Of a stretch of 17,121 bases of DNA, positions 7,261 to 15,451 are shown in pieces. The position numbers and the translations under genes were made by a program. A model generated the notes under the pieces. It was not told the origin of the DNA, made no database searches, and saw only the letters and a list, made by a program, of their open reading frames with translations. This DNA is from Clostridiales bacterium UBA7273 (GTDB lineage Bacteria; Bacillota; Clostridia; Oscillospirales; Oscillospiraceae). Positions within the stretch are counted from its first letter, which is position 1, and the number at the start of each line of letters is the position of its first letter. The stretch is taken from NCBI GenBank assembly GCA_002472405.1, contig DKRV01000019.1, forward strand, positions 1 to 17,121, in the 5' to 3' direction.

Positions 7261-8050
7261 AGACATAACCCTTGGCCAGTATTTCCCCGGCGATACCGTT
7301 GCGCACAGACTCGATCCGCGCACGAAGCTCCTGCTCGTTATAATATATATAGTAGGGCTTTTCAACGCAAACGGCTGGGCAAGCTATGCGTTTGTTATCC
7401 TGATAACGGCGCTTAGCATGGCGATATCGAAGATAAAGCCAAAGTCCGCGCTCAAGGGCCTAAAGCCGCTTGTCATAATAATCATCCTCACCGCGGTGCT
7501 GAATATTTTCTACACCGGCGGAACGCCTATAATCGAGGGCTGGATCATAACCTGGGAGGGCATCGCGCGCGCCGTTATGATGTCGCTGCGCATTATCCTC
7601 CTGATCGTCGGAACGTTTATGCTGACGTATACGACAAGCCCCATCGCGCTCACCGACGGACTTGAGATAATGCTCAATCCGCTCAAAAAGATCAAGATCC
7701 CGGTTCACGAGATGAGCATGATGATGAGCATGGCTCTCAGATTCATCCCGACGCTCATTGAGGAAACGGACAAGATAATGTCCGCGCAGAAAGCGCGCGG
7801 TGCGGACTTTGACAGCGGCAATCTGTTTCAGCGCGCAAAGGCACTGCTGCCTATCCTCGTGCCGCTGTTCGTTTCGGCATTCCGCCGCGCAGACGAGCTT
7901 GCCGTTGCTATGGAAAGCCGCTGCTACCACGGCGGCAAGGGCAGAACGCGCATGAAGCAGCTCAGAATGCAGGGGATAGATGCATGGGCGCTGCTGCTTG
8001 GCGCTGCGTTCCTCGCGGTGATCTTCGTCATGAAGCGCTTCGGACTTTGA
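7253..8050 (+). CDS. ecfT: Energy-coupling factor transporter transmembrane protein EcfT
   Basis: 265 residues, the membrane scaffold linking the EcfA ATPases to S components. The N-terminus ITLGQYFPGDTVAHRLDPRT is strongly typical of the family. Hydrophobic helices lie at about 25-37, 43-58, 70-86, 108-127 and 244-260. Two coupling-helix motifs are expected: the first is ARG at 181-183, and the second region reads ESRCYHGG (221-228), where many relatives have an A-R-G triplet, so S-R-C is a variant. AAAAGGAGG at 7235-7243 is a strong ribosome binding site inside the end of ecfA2. No S component is encoded nearby, as expected for a group II system shared by several S proteins. Confidence 0.94.
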   Translation: MLKDITLGQYFPGDTVAHRLDPRTKLLLVIIYIVGLFNANGWASYAFVILITALSMAISKIKPKSALKGLKPLVIIIILTAVLNIFYTGGTPIIEGWIITWEGIARAVMMSLRIILLIVGTFMLTYTTSPIALTDGLEIMLNPLKKIKIPVHEMSMMMSMALRFIPTLIEETDKIMSAQKARGADFDSGNLFQRAKALLPILVPLFVSAFRRADELAVAMESRCYHGGKGRTRMKQLRMQGIDAWALLLGAAFLAVIFVMKRFGL

Positions 8051-8059
8051 GGAAAGAAT

Positions 8060-8827
8060 ATGAGAAACATAGCCTTGCGCCTGCGCTATGACGGCAGCCG
8101 CTATCACGGCTGGCAGGTGCAGAAAAACGACGTTTCCGTGTGCAGCACGGTGCAGGATGCGCTCGCCAAGATATGCGAGCACCCAGTGAAGCTCACCGGC
8201 TGCGGCCGCACCGATGCCGGAGTTCATGCGCTGCGATACTGCGCAAACTTCCGTACCGACTGCCGTATCCCGATAGACAGATTTCCGCTTGCCGCAAACT
8301 CGCGTCTTCCGGACGATATCGCTGTCGTTGATGCAGTTGAGGTCGACGAGCGATTCAACTCGATATCCTCCTGCATAAAAAAAGAGTATATTTATAAAAT
8401 ACACAACTCGAATATCCGCGACCCGTTTCTTGAAAAGCTAGCCTGCTTTTATCCGCAGGAGCTTGACATGGAAAGAATGCAGGCTGCGGCCGCCGCGTTC
8501 GAGGGAACGCACGATTTTGCAGCCGTTCGCTCGCTCGGAACGCAGACGAAAACGACAGTCAGGACGGTGTACGGCTGCACGGCGGAAAAAACGGATGATC
8601 TTATAACCGTGTCCGTCTGCGCAAACGGCTTTTTGTACAACATGTGCCGCGCGATAGTCGGAACACTTGTGTATGCGTCCTACGGGAAGATAGAACCCGA
8701 GGATATCCCCAAGCTCCTGGAACTTGGCGACCGAAGGCTCACAGGGCCGACGATGCCGCCGCAGGGCTTGTATCTTAACAGAGTGTGGTATGAAGGTCCG
8801 GCCGGTATCATGATGCTGAAGGACTGA
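8060..8827 (+). CDS. truA: tRNA pseudouridine(38-40) synthase TruA
   Basis: 255 residues, close to the usual family length. TruA isomerises uridines 38-40 in the anticodon stem-loop of tRNAs in the cytoplasm. The N-terminus RLRYDGSRYHGWQVQ is characteristic, and the catalytic aspartate is D52 in GCGRTDAGVHA. NSRLPDDIAV, the FNSISSCIKKEYIYKI stretch and FLYNMCRAIVGTL in the C-terminal half are further family matches. The gene sits 9 nt after ecfT, a conserved ecfA1-ecfA2-ecfT-truA order in Bacillota that usually follows the ribosomal protein cluster; here a methyltransferase precedes it instead. Confidence 0.96.
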   Translation: MRNIALRLRYDGSRYHGWQVQKNDVSVCSTVQDALAKICEHPVKLTGCGRTDAGVHALRYCANFRTDCRIPIDRFPLAANSRLPDDIAVVDAVEVDERFNSISSCIKKEYIYKIHNSNIRDPFLEKLACFYPQELDMERMQAAAAAFEGTHDFAAVRSLGTQTKTTVRTVYGCTAEKTDDLITVSVCANGFLYNMCRAIVGTLVYASYGKIEPEDIPKLLELGDRRLTGPTMPPQGLYLNRVWYEGPAGIMMLKD

Positions 8828-8834
8828 TTGCTAA

Positions 8835-9821
8835 ATGAAAAGAACCCTGAGCTTAGTGCTTATCCTGTGCGCTTTTCTGTGCGCCTGCACAGGGAAAACG
8901 GAGTTTTCCGAGTCGTTTCTCTGCGGCGAGGCCGAGGCCTACGCCGTGTGTGAAGAATGCCTGCTGACGGCAAGTGCCGGCAGCGTGAAATGCTTTGACT
9001 GCGCAGGAGAGCAGACGCTTGATTGCGAGCTTGAGGTAAAACCGGCGCGCATTGCAAAAAACGGCCTGAGCGCCGTGGCGTATGCCTATGGCGGCATGAG
9101 CATAGTTTTTCCCGACGGCGGCGTTATCGAAACGGATAACGGCATAAGGGATGTGCAGCTCTCTACCGGCGGATACCTTGCCGTGTGCACGGAGCAGCCC
9201 GGCTATATGGGCAGCGTGACGGTTTATTCACCCGAGCGTGAGCGCGCGTACAAATGGTATTGCGCAAGTCAAAGACTTGTTTCCGCCGCCGTCTCGCCGG
9301 ACGGAAAGTATCTTGCAGCGCTCACCGATGAGGGGATACGCCTGTTCTCGCTTGACAGCGAAAAAGAGCAAGCATCGTTTTCGGCGCAGGGGCTGCGCGC
9401 GATAACCTGGCTTGGCGACCGAGTGTGCGGCATAGGCGAAAATGCGGCGTATGTATGCACTGACAAGGGAAAGAGCCGGGGCATGCTTGAATTTGACGGC
9501 AAAACGATCGGCAAATTTGGGGTACTTGACAAAAAGCTCATAATAGAGGTGAGGGAACACGCTTCCGGAGGAGCGGGAGAAGTGTATATCCTCGATGACG
9601 ACCTGAAGGTAAAGGACAGAATATCCGTCGGAGGCGAGGTATGGAGCCTCGACTGCCGAAACGGAAAAACAGCCGTGCTCACGCAAAACGGCGTGAGCGT
9701 GTACGACGGGGCAAAGCTTTTGTCCTGCCGAAAAGCTCAGGGAGCCGAAGAAGCCCTGCTGACCGACAGCGGCGAGATCATTGCCGTGGGCGGCGGCAGA
9801 GCATGGGTGACAGAGAAATGA
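8835..9821 (+). CDS. Predicted lipoprotein with beta-propeller-like repeats and paired cysteines
   Basis: 328 residues. A signal peptide of about 17 residues ends in a lipobox L15-C-A-C18, so the protein is probably lipid-anchored outside the membrane. The mature part looks like beta-propeller sequence (for example VSAAVSPDGKYLAALTDEGIRLF near 150 and EVWSLDCRNGKTAVLTQNGV near 270), with WD40/PQQ-like spacing but no strict consensus. Just after the anchor are CxxC pairs at C39/C42 and C53/C56, with single cysteines at C30 and C64, an unusual density for an exported protein. Seven nt separate it from truA and from the CvpA gene, so it is co-transcribed with both. It may belong to one of the uncharacterised propeller families of Clostridia (DUF5711-like is a possibility). 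Function unknown. Confidence 0.75.
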   Translation: MKRTLSLVLILCAFLCACTGKTEFSESFLCGEAEAYAVCEECLLTASAGSVKCFDCAGEQTLDCELEVKPARIAKNGLSAVAYAYGGMSIVFPDGGVIETDNGIRDVQLSTGGYLAVCTEQPGYMGSVTVYSPERERAYKWYCASQRLVSAAVSPDGKYLAALTDEGIRLFSLDSEKEQASFSAQGLRAITWLGDRVCGIGENAAYVCTDKGKSRGMLEFDGKTIGKFGVLDKKLIIEVREHASGGAGEVYILDDDLKVKDRISVGGEVWSLDCRNGKTAVLTQNGVSVYDGAKLLSCRKAQGAEEALLTDSGEIIAVGGGRAWVTEK

Positions 9822-9828
9822 AGAACGG

Positions 9829-10536
9829 ATGAGATTTGTAATTGAACTGAGTCTGCTGCTAATAATATTTTATTGTACATGGCGCGGCTACAGGCGCGGA
9901 GCGGTCAATGCCGCGATAAGCCTGCTTGCCGTGATAATTGCCGTGACGGGCGGACTTGCGATATCCTCGTCGGCAGCGCCGTCGGCTGCGTATCCGCTTC
10001 GGCCGCTTCTTGCCGGGTACTTGGATTCGCAGCTCGAGGCCGAGGCCGCGCGCAGCGCCGGGATCGACGAAACGCGTATCGAGGATACGATAAAGGAAAA
10101 GCCTGAGTTGCTTACGCCGTATGCCGAAAGCTGCCTTGAAAGCCTCGGCTTTAATGAAAAGCGCGCGGAAAGCTATTGCGCAAACGCACAGAAGGTGTAT
10201 TCGGCATACGAGATAGATGCGACTACCGCCGCGGCTCACGCCGGGAGCGAGGCCGTTGCCTACGCGATATGCTCGGTGATATTCTTTTTGCTGATAATGC
10301 TTTTCATATCGCTTATAAAACAGATATTCGGTCTGCGCTTCCGGATAACGGACAACGTGGACGCTGACCTCTACGGAGGCGCCGCATTCGGCTTTGCGCG
10401 CGGCTGCATATATTGCATATGCCTGTGCTGGCTGCTGAGCTTTTGCGGAAATATGATAGGTAAAACAACATTGGACGATGGCCTGTTCAGCAGATTTTTC
10501 CTCCTGCTGAGCAATGTGGCCGACAAACTATTTTAA
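9829..10536 (+). CDS. CvpA-family membrane protein
   Basis: 235 residues. The N-terminal helix followed by CTWRGYRRGAVNAAISLLAVIIAV matches the start of CvpA/colicin V production family proteins, which have several membrane helices and poorly defined roles linked to the cell envelope. Helices lie at about 3-15, 23-45, 145-165 and 185-209. Between the second and third is a region of about 90 residues, charged and helical, longer than in minimal CvpA proteins. TAFGFARG-like text (GGAAFGFARGCIY) before the last helix also fits the family. The gene lies 7 nt after the lipoprotein gene and 17 nt before clpE. The ribosome binding site is weak, so translation may be coupled to the lipoprotein gene. 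Confidence 0.75.
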   Translation: MRFVIELSLLLIIFYCTWRGYRRGAVNAAISLLAVIIAVTGGLAISSSAAPSAAYPLRPLLAGYLDSQLEAEAARSAGIDETRIEDTIKEKPELLTPYAESCLESLGFNEKRAESYCANAQKVYSAYEIDATTAAAHAGSEAVAYAICSVIFFLLIMLFISLIKQIFGLRFRITDNVDADLYGGAAFGFARGCIYCICLCWLLSFCGNMIGKTTLDDGLFSRFFLLLSNVADKLF

Positions 10537-10553
10537 TGATTGGGGGATAAAAA

Positions 10554-12896
10554 ATGCAGGCAAAAATGTGCTCACGCTGCGGCAAAAACGTCGCGGTAGT
10601 GTTTATTACGAAGCTTGAGGGCGGAGTTCAGAAAAACGAGGGACTGTGCCTTAAATGCGCAAGGGAGCTTCACATAAAGCCCGTTGACGATATGATCGAA
10701 AAAATGGGCATATCCGATGAGGATCTTGACAATCTCAGCGGCGAGATGATGAACGCTCTCAACGGAGTCGAAAGCCTTATGGATATGAGCATCGACCCCG
10801 ATAATGATGCAAACGACGATTCCGATGATGACGGCAAGACCGCAACATTCCCATTTCTCAACAGACTGTTCGGAAACGGCAATAACACTCCTGCCGAGAG
10901 CAATAATGCAGCTGCGCAGCAGCCGCCCAAGGAGGGTGGAAAGCCGCCGAAGCGCAAGTTCTTGGACAATTACTGCATAAATCTTACCGACAGAGCAAGA
11001 GCCGGAAAGTTAGATAACATGATAGGCCGCGAGGAGGAGCTTGAGCGCGTTATCCAGATCCTCAACCGTCGCCAGAAGAATAACCCCTGCCTTATCGGCG
11101 AGCCGGGCGTCGGCAAAACAGCCGTTGCGGAGGGGCTTGCCCAGCGCATAGCGCTCGACCAGGTGCCTTATAAGCTCCGCGGCAAGGAGGTGTATCTTCT
11201 TGACCTTACGGCGCTGGTTGCCGGAACGCAGTTCAGAGGCCAGTTTGAAAGCCGAATGAAGGGCCTTATCGAGGAGATACGCAAGCAGGGCAATATAATC
11301 CTCGTTATCGACGAGGTGCATAACATCGTCGGCGCAGGCGACGCCGAGGGCAGCATGAATGCCGCAAACATCCTCAAGCCGGCGCTCTCAAGAGGCGAGA
11401 TACAGGTCATCGGCGCAACTACTTTCACCGAGTACCGCAAGCATATCGAAAAGGATTCCGCGCTCGAGCGCAGGTTCCAGCCTGTCACCATAAACGAGCC
11501 GTCCGTTGCCGACAGTATTGAGATACTCAAGGGTATCCGCCGCTATTACGAGGATTACCACGGAGTGAAGATATCCGACGAGATGTGCGCCGAGGCCGTC
11601 AAAATGTCTGAGCGCTATATTACCGACCGCTTCCTGCCGGATAAGGCAATCGACCTTATAGACGAGGCGTGCTCGGATGTAAACCTCAAGGATAAGAACA
11701 TTGTTCGCCGCGCCGAGCTTCAGAAGGATTTGGACGATCTTAAGTTCGAGCGCGAAACGCTCATGAGCGCCGACGCGCCCAATGGTGAGGAGCTTACTGA
11801 CGAAGCGCTCGATAAGCGCTACGAGCGCATAGCCGAGCTTCGCAGCAAGGAAATGCAGCGCGAGCAGGAGCTTGCATCGTTGGAGCTTGAGGGAGTTCCG
11901 GAGCTTACGATAGATAATCTTGCACGTATAATCGAGCTGTGGACCAAGATCCCGGCATCGTCTATCCGCGAGGATGAGTTTGAGCGCCTTGCCGAGCTTG
12001 ATAAGCGCCTGAAAGCGCATATCGTCGGTCAGGACGATGCGGTAAATGCCGTGTGCGCGGCAATAAAGCGCTCGCGCGTAGGCCTCAAGGCAAAGCGCAA
12101 GCCGACAAGCTTTATCTTTGTCGGCGGAACAGGCGTTGGCAAAACCGAGCTTGTAAAGCGCCTTGCAGCCGATCTTTTCGACTCGCCCGAGTCGCTTATA
12201 AGGCTCGATATGTCTGAGTTTATGGAAAAATTCAGCGTATCGCGCATTATCGGCTCGCCTCCGGGCTATGTCGGCTATGACGAAGCAGGCCAGCTCACCG
12301 AGAAAATCCGCCGCAAGCCGTATTCGGTCGTCCTGTTTGACGAGATAGAAAAGGCTCATCCCGACGTTCTGAATATTCTTCTCCAGATCCTTGACGACGG
12401 CAGAATAACCGACGCTCAGGGCAGAACCGTGAACTTTGAAAACACAGTCATCGTCATGACCACAAACGCAGGCTCCAACAGAAAGGGCGGCGCGATGGGC
12501 TTTGGCGGCACGGTCAGCGACATGGGACGCGAGCGCGCTCTCAAGGCTCTGGGCGAGTTCCTGCGGCCGGAGTTTATAAACCGCGTTGACGAGATCGTGT
12601 ATTTCAACAGCCTTACGGAGGAAAACTTCCGCAGCATAGCCGAGCTTATGCTCGAGGAAACGCGCGACGCCATAGCCGAGCGCGGCATAAGCATGACATG
12701 GAATACTGCGCTTATCGATTATCTTGTTCGCAAGAGCTATTCCGTCACCTACGGTGCGCGTAATCTGCGCCGCACGATCCAGAAGGACGTTGAGGACGCA
12801 ATAGCGCAGAAGATAATCGACTGCCGCGGCGAGAATGCCGGACACATCTCGGTTTCGGCCGATGATAACGGCGTTGTTGTGGAGGTCAGCGAATGA
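10554..12896 (+). CDS. ATP-dependent Clp protease ATP-binding subunit, ClpE-like
   Basis: 780 residues, a Hsp100 unfoldase that delivers proteins to ClpP. The N-terminus is a zinc finger, C6-x2-C9 and C32-x2-C35, instead of the Clp_N repeats of ClpC/ClpA, which is the ClpE layout. An acidic, Asn/Gln-rich linker (about 81-135) follows. The first AAA module has Walker A GEPGVGKT (182-189), Walker B VIDE near 251-254 and an arginine finger around 306-307. A coiled-coil middle region spans about 388-445. The second module has Walker A GGTGVGKT (524-531) and Walker B LFDE (594-597). A probable ClpP-binding tripeptide is MGF at 648-650, where LGF or IGF is usual. GGGGGA at 10542-10547 is the ribosome binding site. 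I see no CtsR or CIRCE operator upstream. It overlaps the next gene by 4 nt. Confidence 0.9.
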   Translation: MQAKMCSRCGKNVAVVFITKLEGGVQKNEGLCLKCARELHIKPVDDMIEKMGISDEDLDNLSGEMMNALNGVESLMDMSIDPDNDANDDSDDDGKTATFPFLNRLFGNGNNTPAESNNAAAQQPPKEGGKPPKRKFLDNYCINLTDRARAGKLDNMIGREEELERVIQILNRRQKNNPCLIGEPGVGKTAVAEGLAQRIALDQVPYKLRGKEVYLLDLTALVAGTQFRGQFESRMKGLIEEIRKQGNIILVIDEVHNIVGAGDAEGSMNAANILKPALSRGEIQVIGATTFTEYRKHIEKDSALERRFQPVTINEPSVADSIEILKGIRRYYEDYHGVKISDEMCAEAVKMSERYITDRFLPDKAIDLIDEACSDVNLKDKNIVRRAELQKDLDDLKFERETLMSADAPNGEELTDEALDKRYERIAELRSKEMQREQELASLELEGVPELTIDNLARIIELWTKIPASSIREDEFERLAELDKRLKAHIVGQDDAVNAVCAAIKRSRVGLKAKRKPTSFIFVGGTGVGKTELVKRLAADLFDSPESLIRLDMSEFMEKFSVSRIIGSPPGYVGYDEAGQLTEKIRRKPYSVVLFDEIEKAHPDVLNILLQILDDGRITDAQGRTVNFENTVIVMTTNAGSNRKGGAMGFGGTVSDMGRERALKALGEFLRPEFINRVDEIVYFNSLTEENFRSIAELMLEETRDAIAERGISMTWNTALIDYLVRKSYSVTYGARNLRRTIQKDVEDAIAQKIIDCRGENAGHISVSADDNGVVVEVSE

Positions 12897-13924
12897 TAAG
12901 GTTTGAAAGCGACTATCTCGAGGGCGCGGTGCCGGAGATAATGAGCCGCCTTATTGAAACGAATTATGAGCAGACCGCAGGCTACGGTGTTGACCCGTAT
13001 TGCCGCGCGGCGCGCGAAAAGATAAAGCTCGAGTGCAATGCCTTTGACGCGGACATACATTTCCTCGTCGGAGGAACTCAGGCAAATCTTACGGTTATTG
13101 CGGCTTCTCTGCGCCCTCATCAAGGCGTCATGGCGGCCGAAACGGCGCACATAGAGGCGCACGAGACCGGCGCAATAGAAGCAACCGGACATAAGGTCAT
13201 AACCTTGCCGACAACGGACGGAAAGATAAGCGCCGCCGACGTGAAGGCGTATGTCCTGCGTCACAGAGCGGATGAGTCGTTTGAGCATATCGTCCAGCCG
13301 GCGATGGTGTATATTTCGCAGCCGACCGAGACCGGTACGGTGTATTCGCTGCCGGAGCTTGAGGAACTCAGCTCCGTGTGCCGTGAGCTTGGGCTTATCC
13401 TGTTTGCCGACGGGGCGCGCCTATCCTGTGCGCTTGCCTGCGAGGGAACGCCCACGCTGCGCGATCTTGCTCGGCTGTGCGATGTGTTCTACATCGGCGG
13501 AACAAAGCACGGCGCTCTCTTCGGCGAGGCAGTCGTCATAAAAAATGCTGCGATAAAAAAGGACTTTCGCTATATCATAAAGCAGCACGGCGGCATGTTC
13601 GCCAAGGGCAGGCTATTGGGTCTGCAATTTGACACGCTGTTTACGGACGGACTGTATTATAAAATCGGCAGGCGTGAGGTCGCCCAGGCCGGGAAGCTGC
13701 GCGCCGCATTCGAGGCAAAGGGCATTGAGTTTGCCTACCCTTCGCCGACAAATCAGCTGTTTCCGATACTGAGCAAGCCGCAACTTGACGCTCTGCGCGA
13801 AAAATACAGCTTTTCCGTGCAGTCTCTGCTGCCCGACGGCGGCGCGGTAGTTCGCTTCTGCACGAGCTGGGCAAGCAAGGAGAGCGACGTTGATGCGCTC
13901 ATTGCCGATATTAAGAACTTCTGA
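12893..13924 (+). CDS. Low-specificity threonine aldolase family protein
   Basis: 343 residues, a PLP-dependent fold type I enzyme expected to cleave threonine or allo-threonine to glycine and acetaldehyde. FESDYLEGAVPEIMSRL at the N-terminus and the N-YEQTAGYGVDPYC stretch match the family, as does LVGGTQANL (58-66). The PLP-interacting aspartate is D173 in FADGARL and the Schiff-base lysine is K205 in GGTKHGALFGEA. HIEAHETGAIEATGHKV (87-103) is the usual segment stacking on the cofactor. The length fits. The start ATG overlaps the clpE stop codon (ATGA), so translation is coupled. Stereospecificity cannot be read from the sequence, and related beta-eliminating enzymes share this fold. Confidence 0.9.
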   Translation: MIRFESDYLEGAVPEIMSRLIETNYEQTAGYGVDPYCRAAREKIKLECNAFDADIHFLVGGTQANLTVIAASLRPHQGVMAAETAHIEAHETGAIEATGHKVITLPTTDGKISAADVKAYVLRHRADESFEHIVQPAMVYISQPTETGTVYSLPELEELSSVCRELGLILFADGARLSCALACEGTPTLRDLARLCDVFYIGGTKHGALFGEAVVIKNAAIKKDFRYIIKQHGGMFAKGRLLGLQFDTLFTDGLYYKIGRREVAQAGKLRAAFEAKGIEFAYPSPTNQLFPILSKPQLDALREKYSFSVQSLLPDGGAVVRFCTSWASKESDVDALIADIKNF

Positions 13925-13932
13925 GGTGTGCT

Positions 13933-14445
13933 ATGGGTAAAATAGAGATAATCCAAGGCGATATCACAAAGCAGACGGTCGATGCCATCGTCAACGCGGC
14001 AAACTGCTCGCTGCTCGGCGGCGGCGGAGTGGACGGCGCGATACACAGAGCGGCAGGTCCGGAGCTTCTTGCCGAGTGCAGGACCCTCGGCGGCTGCAAA
14101 ACGGGCGAGGCGAAAATCACAAAGGGCTATAAGCTGTCGGCAAGGTTCGTTATCCATACGCCCGGCCCGGTGTGGCACGGCGGAAATAACGGCGAGGCGG
14201 ACAAGCTGCGCTCGTGCTATCGCAGTTGCCTTGTGCTGGCATCGGATAACGGCTGCAAAACGGTCGATTTTCCGTCCATATCCACGGGCGTTTATCATTT
14301 TCCGCTTGAAAAGGCATCCGATATTGCAATAAAAACGATCTCCGAATATCTTTTTGAGCACCCGGAGATCGAGCGCGTGCGCATGGTGTGCTTTGATGAG
14401 CGCACTAAGGGCTTTTACGAAAAAGCGCTGGAGAAGCTTAAATGA
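13933..14445 (+). CDS. Macrodomain protein, O-acetyl-ADP-ribose deacetylase-like
   Basis: 170 residues, a single macrodomain of the YmdB/MacroD type, which binds ADP-ribose and hydrolyses O-acetyl-ADP-ribose or removes ADP-ribose from proteins. Motifs in order: GDIT (9-12), NAAN (21-24), GGGGVDGAIHRAAG (29-42), GCKTGEAKI (54-62) and STGVYHFP (117-124), where family members usually read STGVYGYP. VDAIVNAANCSLLGG is nearly diagnostic. It is cytoplasmic. GAGGTG before the ATG is a good ribosome binding site. It begins 8 nt after the aldolase gene and overlaps the rhomboid gene by 4 nt. The exact substrate cannot be inferred. Confidence 0.93.
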   Translation: MGKIEIIQGDITKQTVDAIVNAANCSLLGGGGVDGAIHRAAGPELLAECRTLGGCKTGEAKITKGYKLSARFVIHTPGPVWHGGNNGEADKLRSCYRSCLVLASDNGCKTVDFPSISTGVYHFPLEKASDIAIKTISEYLFEHPEIERVRMVCFDERTKGFYEKALEKLK

Positions 14446-15002
14446 AGAGACTGTTCAGACTTCAATATAACGCTCCCGTTACGCTGACCTTTGCGCTTGT
14501 GTCCCTCGCGGCGCTGCTGCTCGGAAAGCTCACAAACGGCTGGACCGATACATATCTTTTCAGCGTCTGGCACTCGTCGCTGTCGGATCTGCTGACATAT
14601 CCGCGCTTTTTCCTGCATGTTCTCGGCCATGTTGACTACGATCATTACATAGGCAATATGATGATGATCCTTGTCGTTGGCCCGGGTCTTGAAGAAAAGT
14701 ACGGCAGCCGCAATCTTCTGAGCGCTATCGTAATTACGGCGCTGGTGTCGGGGCTCGTGTATTGGTTCCTGTTTCCCGGTTCGATGCTCATGGGCGCGTC
14801 GGGCATAGTGTTCATGATGATCGTCATGGCCTCGCTTGCCGGCATGCGCGACGGTTGCATCCCGATAACGCTCATCCTCGTGCTTATCCTCTACCTCGGC
14901 AGCGAGATAGTGGACGGCGTGATGCTTAAAGACAATGTTTCGCAGCTTACGCATATAATCGGCGGCGTCTGCGGCGCGGTGCTGGGGCTTAGAAGACGAT
15001 GA
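14442..15002 (+). CDS. Rhomboid-family intramembrane serine protease
   Basis: 186 residues with about six hydrophobic helices. The catalytic serine is S120 in GASG (118-121) and the partner histidine is H171 in THIIGGVCGAVLG, followed by the glycine-rich helix typical of the family. H68-x3-N72 (HYIGN) corresponds to the usual HxxxN of the active site region, and EEKYGS (84-89) follows as expected. The protein is short but covers the minimal six-helix core. Rhomboids cleave transmembrane segments of other proteins; the substrate is unknown. The ATG overlaps the macrodomain stop (ATGA), and the gene in turn overlaps the DUF523 start by 4 nt. Confidence 0.88.
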   Translation: MKRLFRLQYNAPVTLTFALVSLAALLLGKLTNGWTDTYLFSVWHSSLSDLLTYPRFFLHVLGHVDYDHYIGNMMMILVVGPGLEEKYGSRNLLSAIVITALVSGLVYWFLFPGSMLMGASGIVFMMIVMASLAGMRDGCIPITLILVLILYLGSEIVDGVMLKDNVSQLTHIIGGVCGAVLGLRRR

Positions 15003-15430
15003 AAGAGAAAATTCTGATATCCGCATGCCTGCTTGGCTTTGACTGCAAGTACAACGGCGGCAATAACCGCATGGAGGATGCCGCGATAGCGGCGCTGCGC
15101 AAAAGGTTCGAGCTTATTCCGGTGTGTCCCGAGTGCTGCGGAGGACTTCCTACGCCGCGCACACCGTCCGAGCGCCTTGGCGACAGGGTCGTTTCAAAAA
15201 CCGGAGCGGATGTGACCGAGCAGTTTGAAAAAGGTGCTCTTGCAACGCTCAGCCTTGCGCAGAGCTTTTCGGTCAAAGCAGCCGTGCTCAAGTCAAACAG
15301 CCCGTCCTGCGGCAGCGGAACGATATACGACGGTTCGTTTACCGGCACGCTTGTTCCCGGCGACGGAGTTACGGCCGAGCTTCTGAAAAAGCACGGCGTC
15401 AGAGTTACAGACGAAAATGCACTTCTTTGA
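14999..15430 (+). CDS. DUF523 family protein, TudS-like
   Basis: 143 residues, close to the usual length of DUF523. The family includes TudS, a [4Fe-4S] desulfurase that converts thiouracil to uracil. Family features are ISACLLGFDCKYNGGNN (7-23), VCPECCGGLPTPRTPSE (42-58), and LKSNSPSCG with C104. Cysteines C10, C16, C43, C46, C47 and C104 are present, and three of the conserved ones could hold an iron-sulfur cluster. The desulfurase assignment is inference from the family; many DUF523 members are untested. It is the last gene of the long operon, and its stop codon lies within the loop of the terminator. Confidence 0.82.
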   Translation: MKEKILISACLLGFDCKYNGGNNRMEDAAIAALRKRFELIPVCPECCGGLPTPRTPSERLGDRVVSKTGADVTEQFEKGALATLSLAQSFSVKAAVLKSNSPSCGSGTIYDGSFTGTLVPGDGVTAELLKKHGVRVTDENALL

Positions 15431-15451
15431 AAGAAGTGCATTTTTCTTTTT
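15414..15451 (+). terminator. Terminator overlapping the DUF523 stop codon
   Basis: AAAATGCACTTCTTT (15414-15428) pairs with AAAGAAGTGCATTTT (15430-15444), with the core stem TGCACTTCTT/AAGAAGTGCA around a loop of TGA (15428-15430), and runs into a T-rich tract to 15451. The TGA in the loop is the stop codon itself, so the ascending arm is coding sequence. Confidence 0.85.

Noticed and set aside
7460..8404. Minus-strand open frame of 314 codons opposite ecfT and truA
   Set aside because: Its translation is rich in histidine and arginine without family features and spans two clear plus-strand genes.
10440..10553. Possible CtsR or CIRCE control site upstream of the clpE-like gene
   Set aside because: I found no CtsR-type heptamer repeat or CIRCE inverted repeat, and the gap to cvpA is only 17 nt.
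11388..12845. Minus-strand open frame of 485 codons opposite clpE
   Set aside because: Long antisense frames are common over genes with this codon use; the plus strand gives an intact two-module AAA protein.
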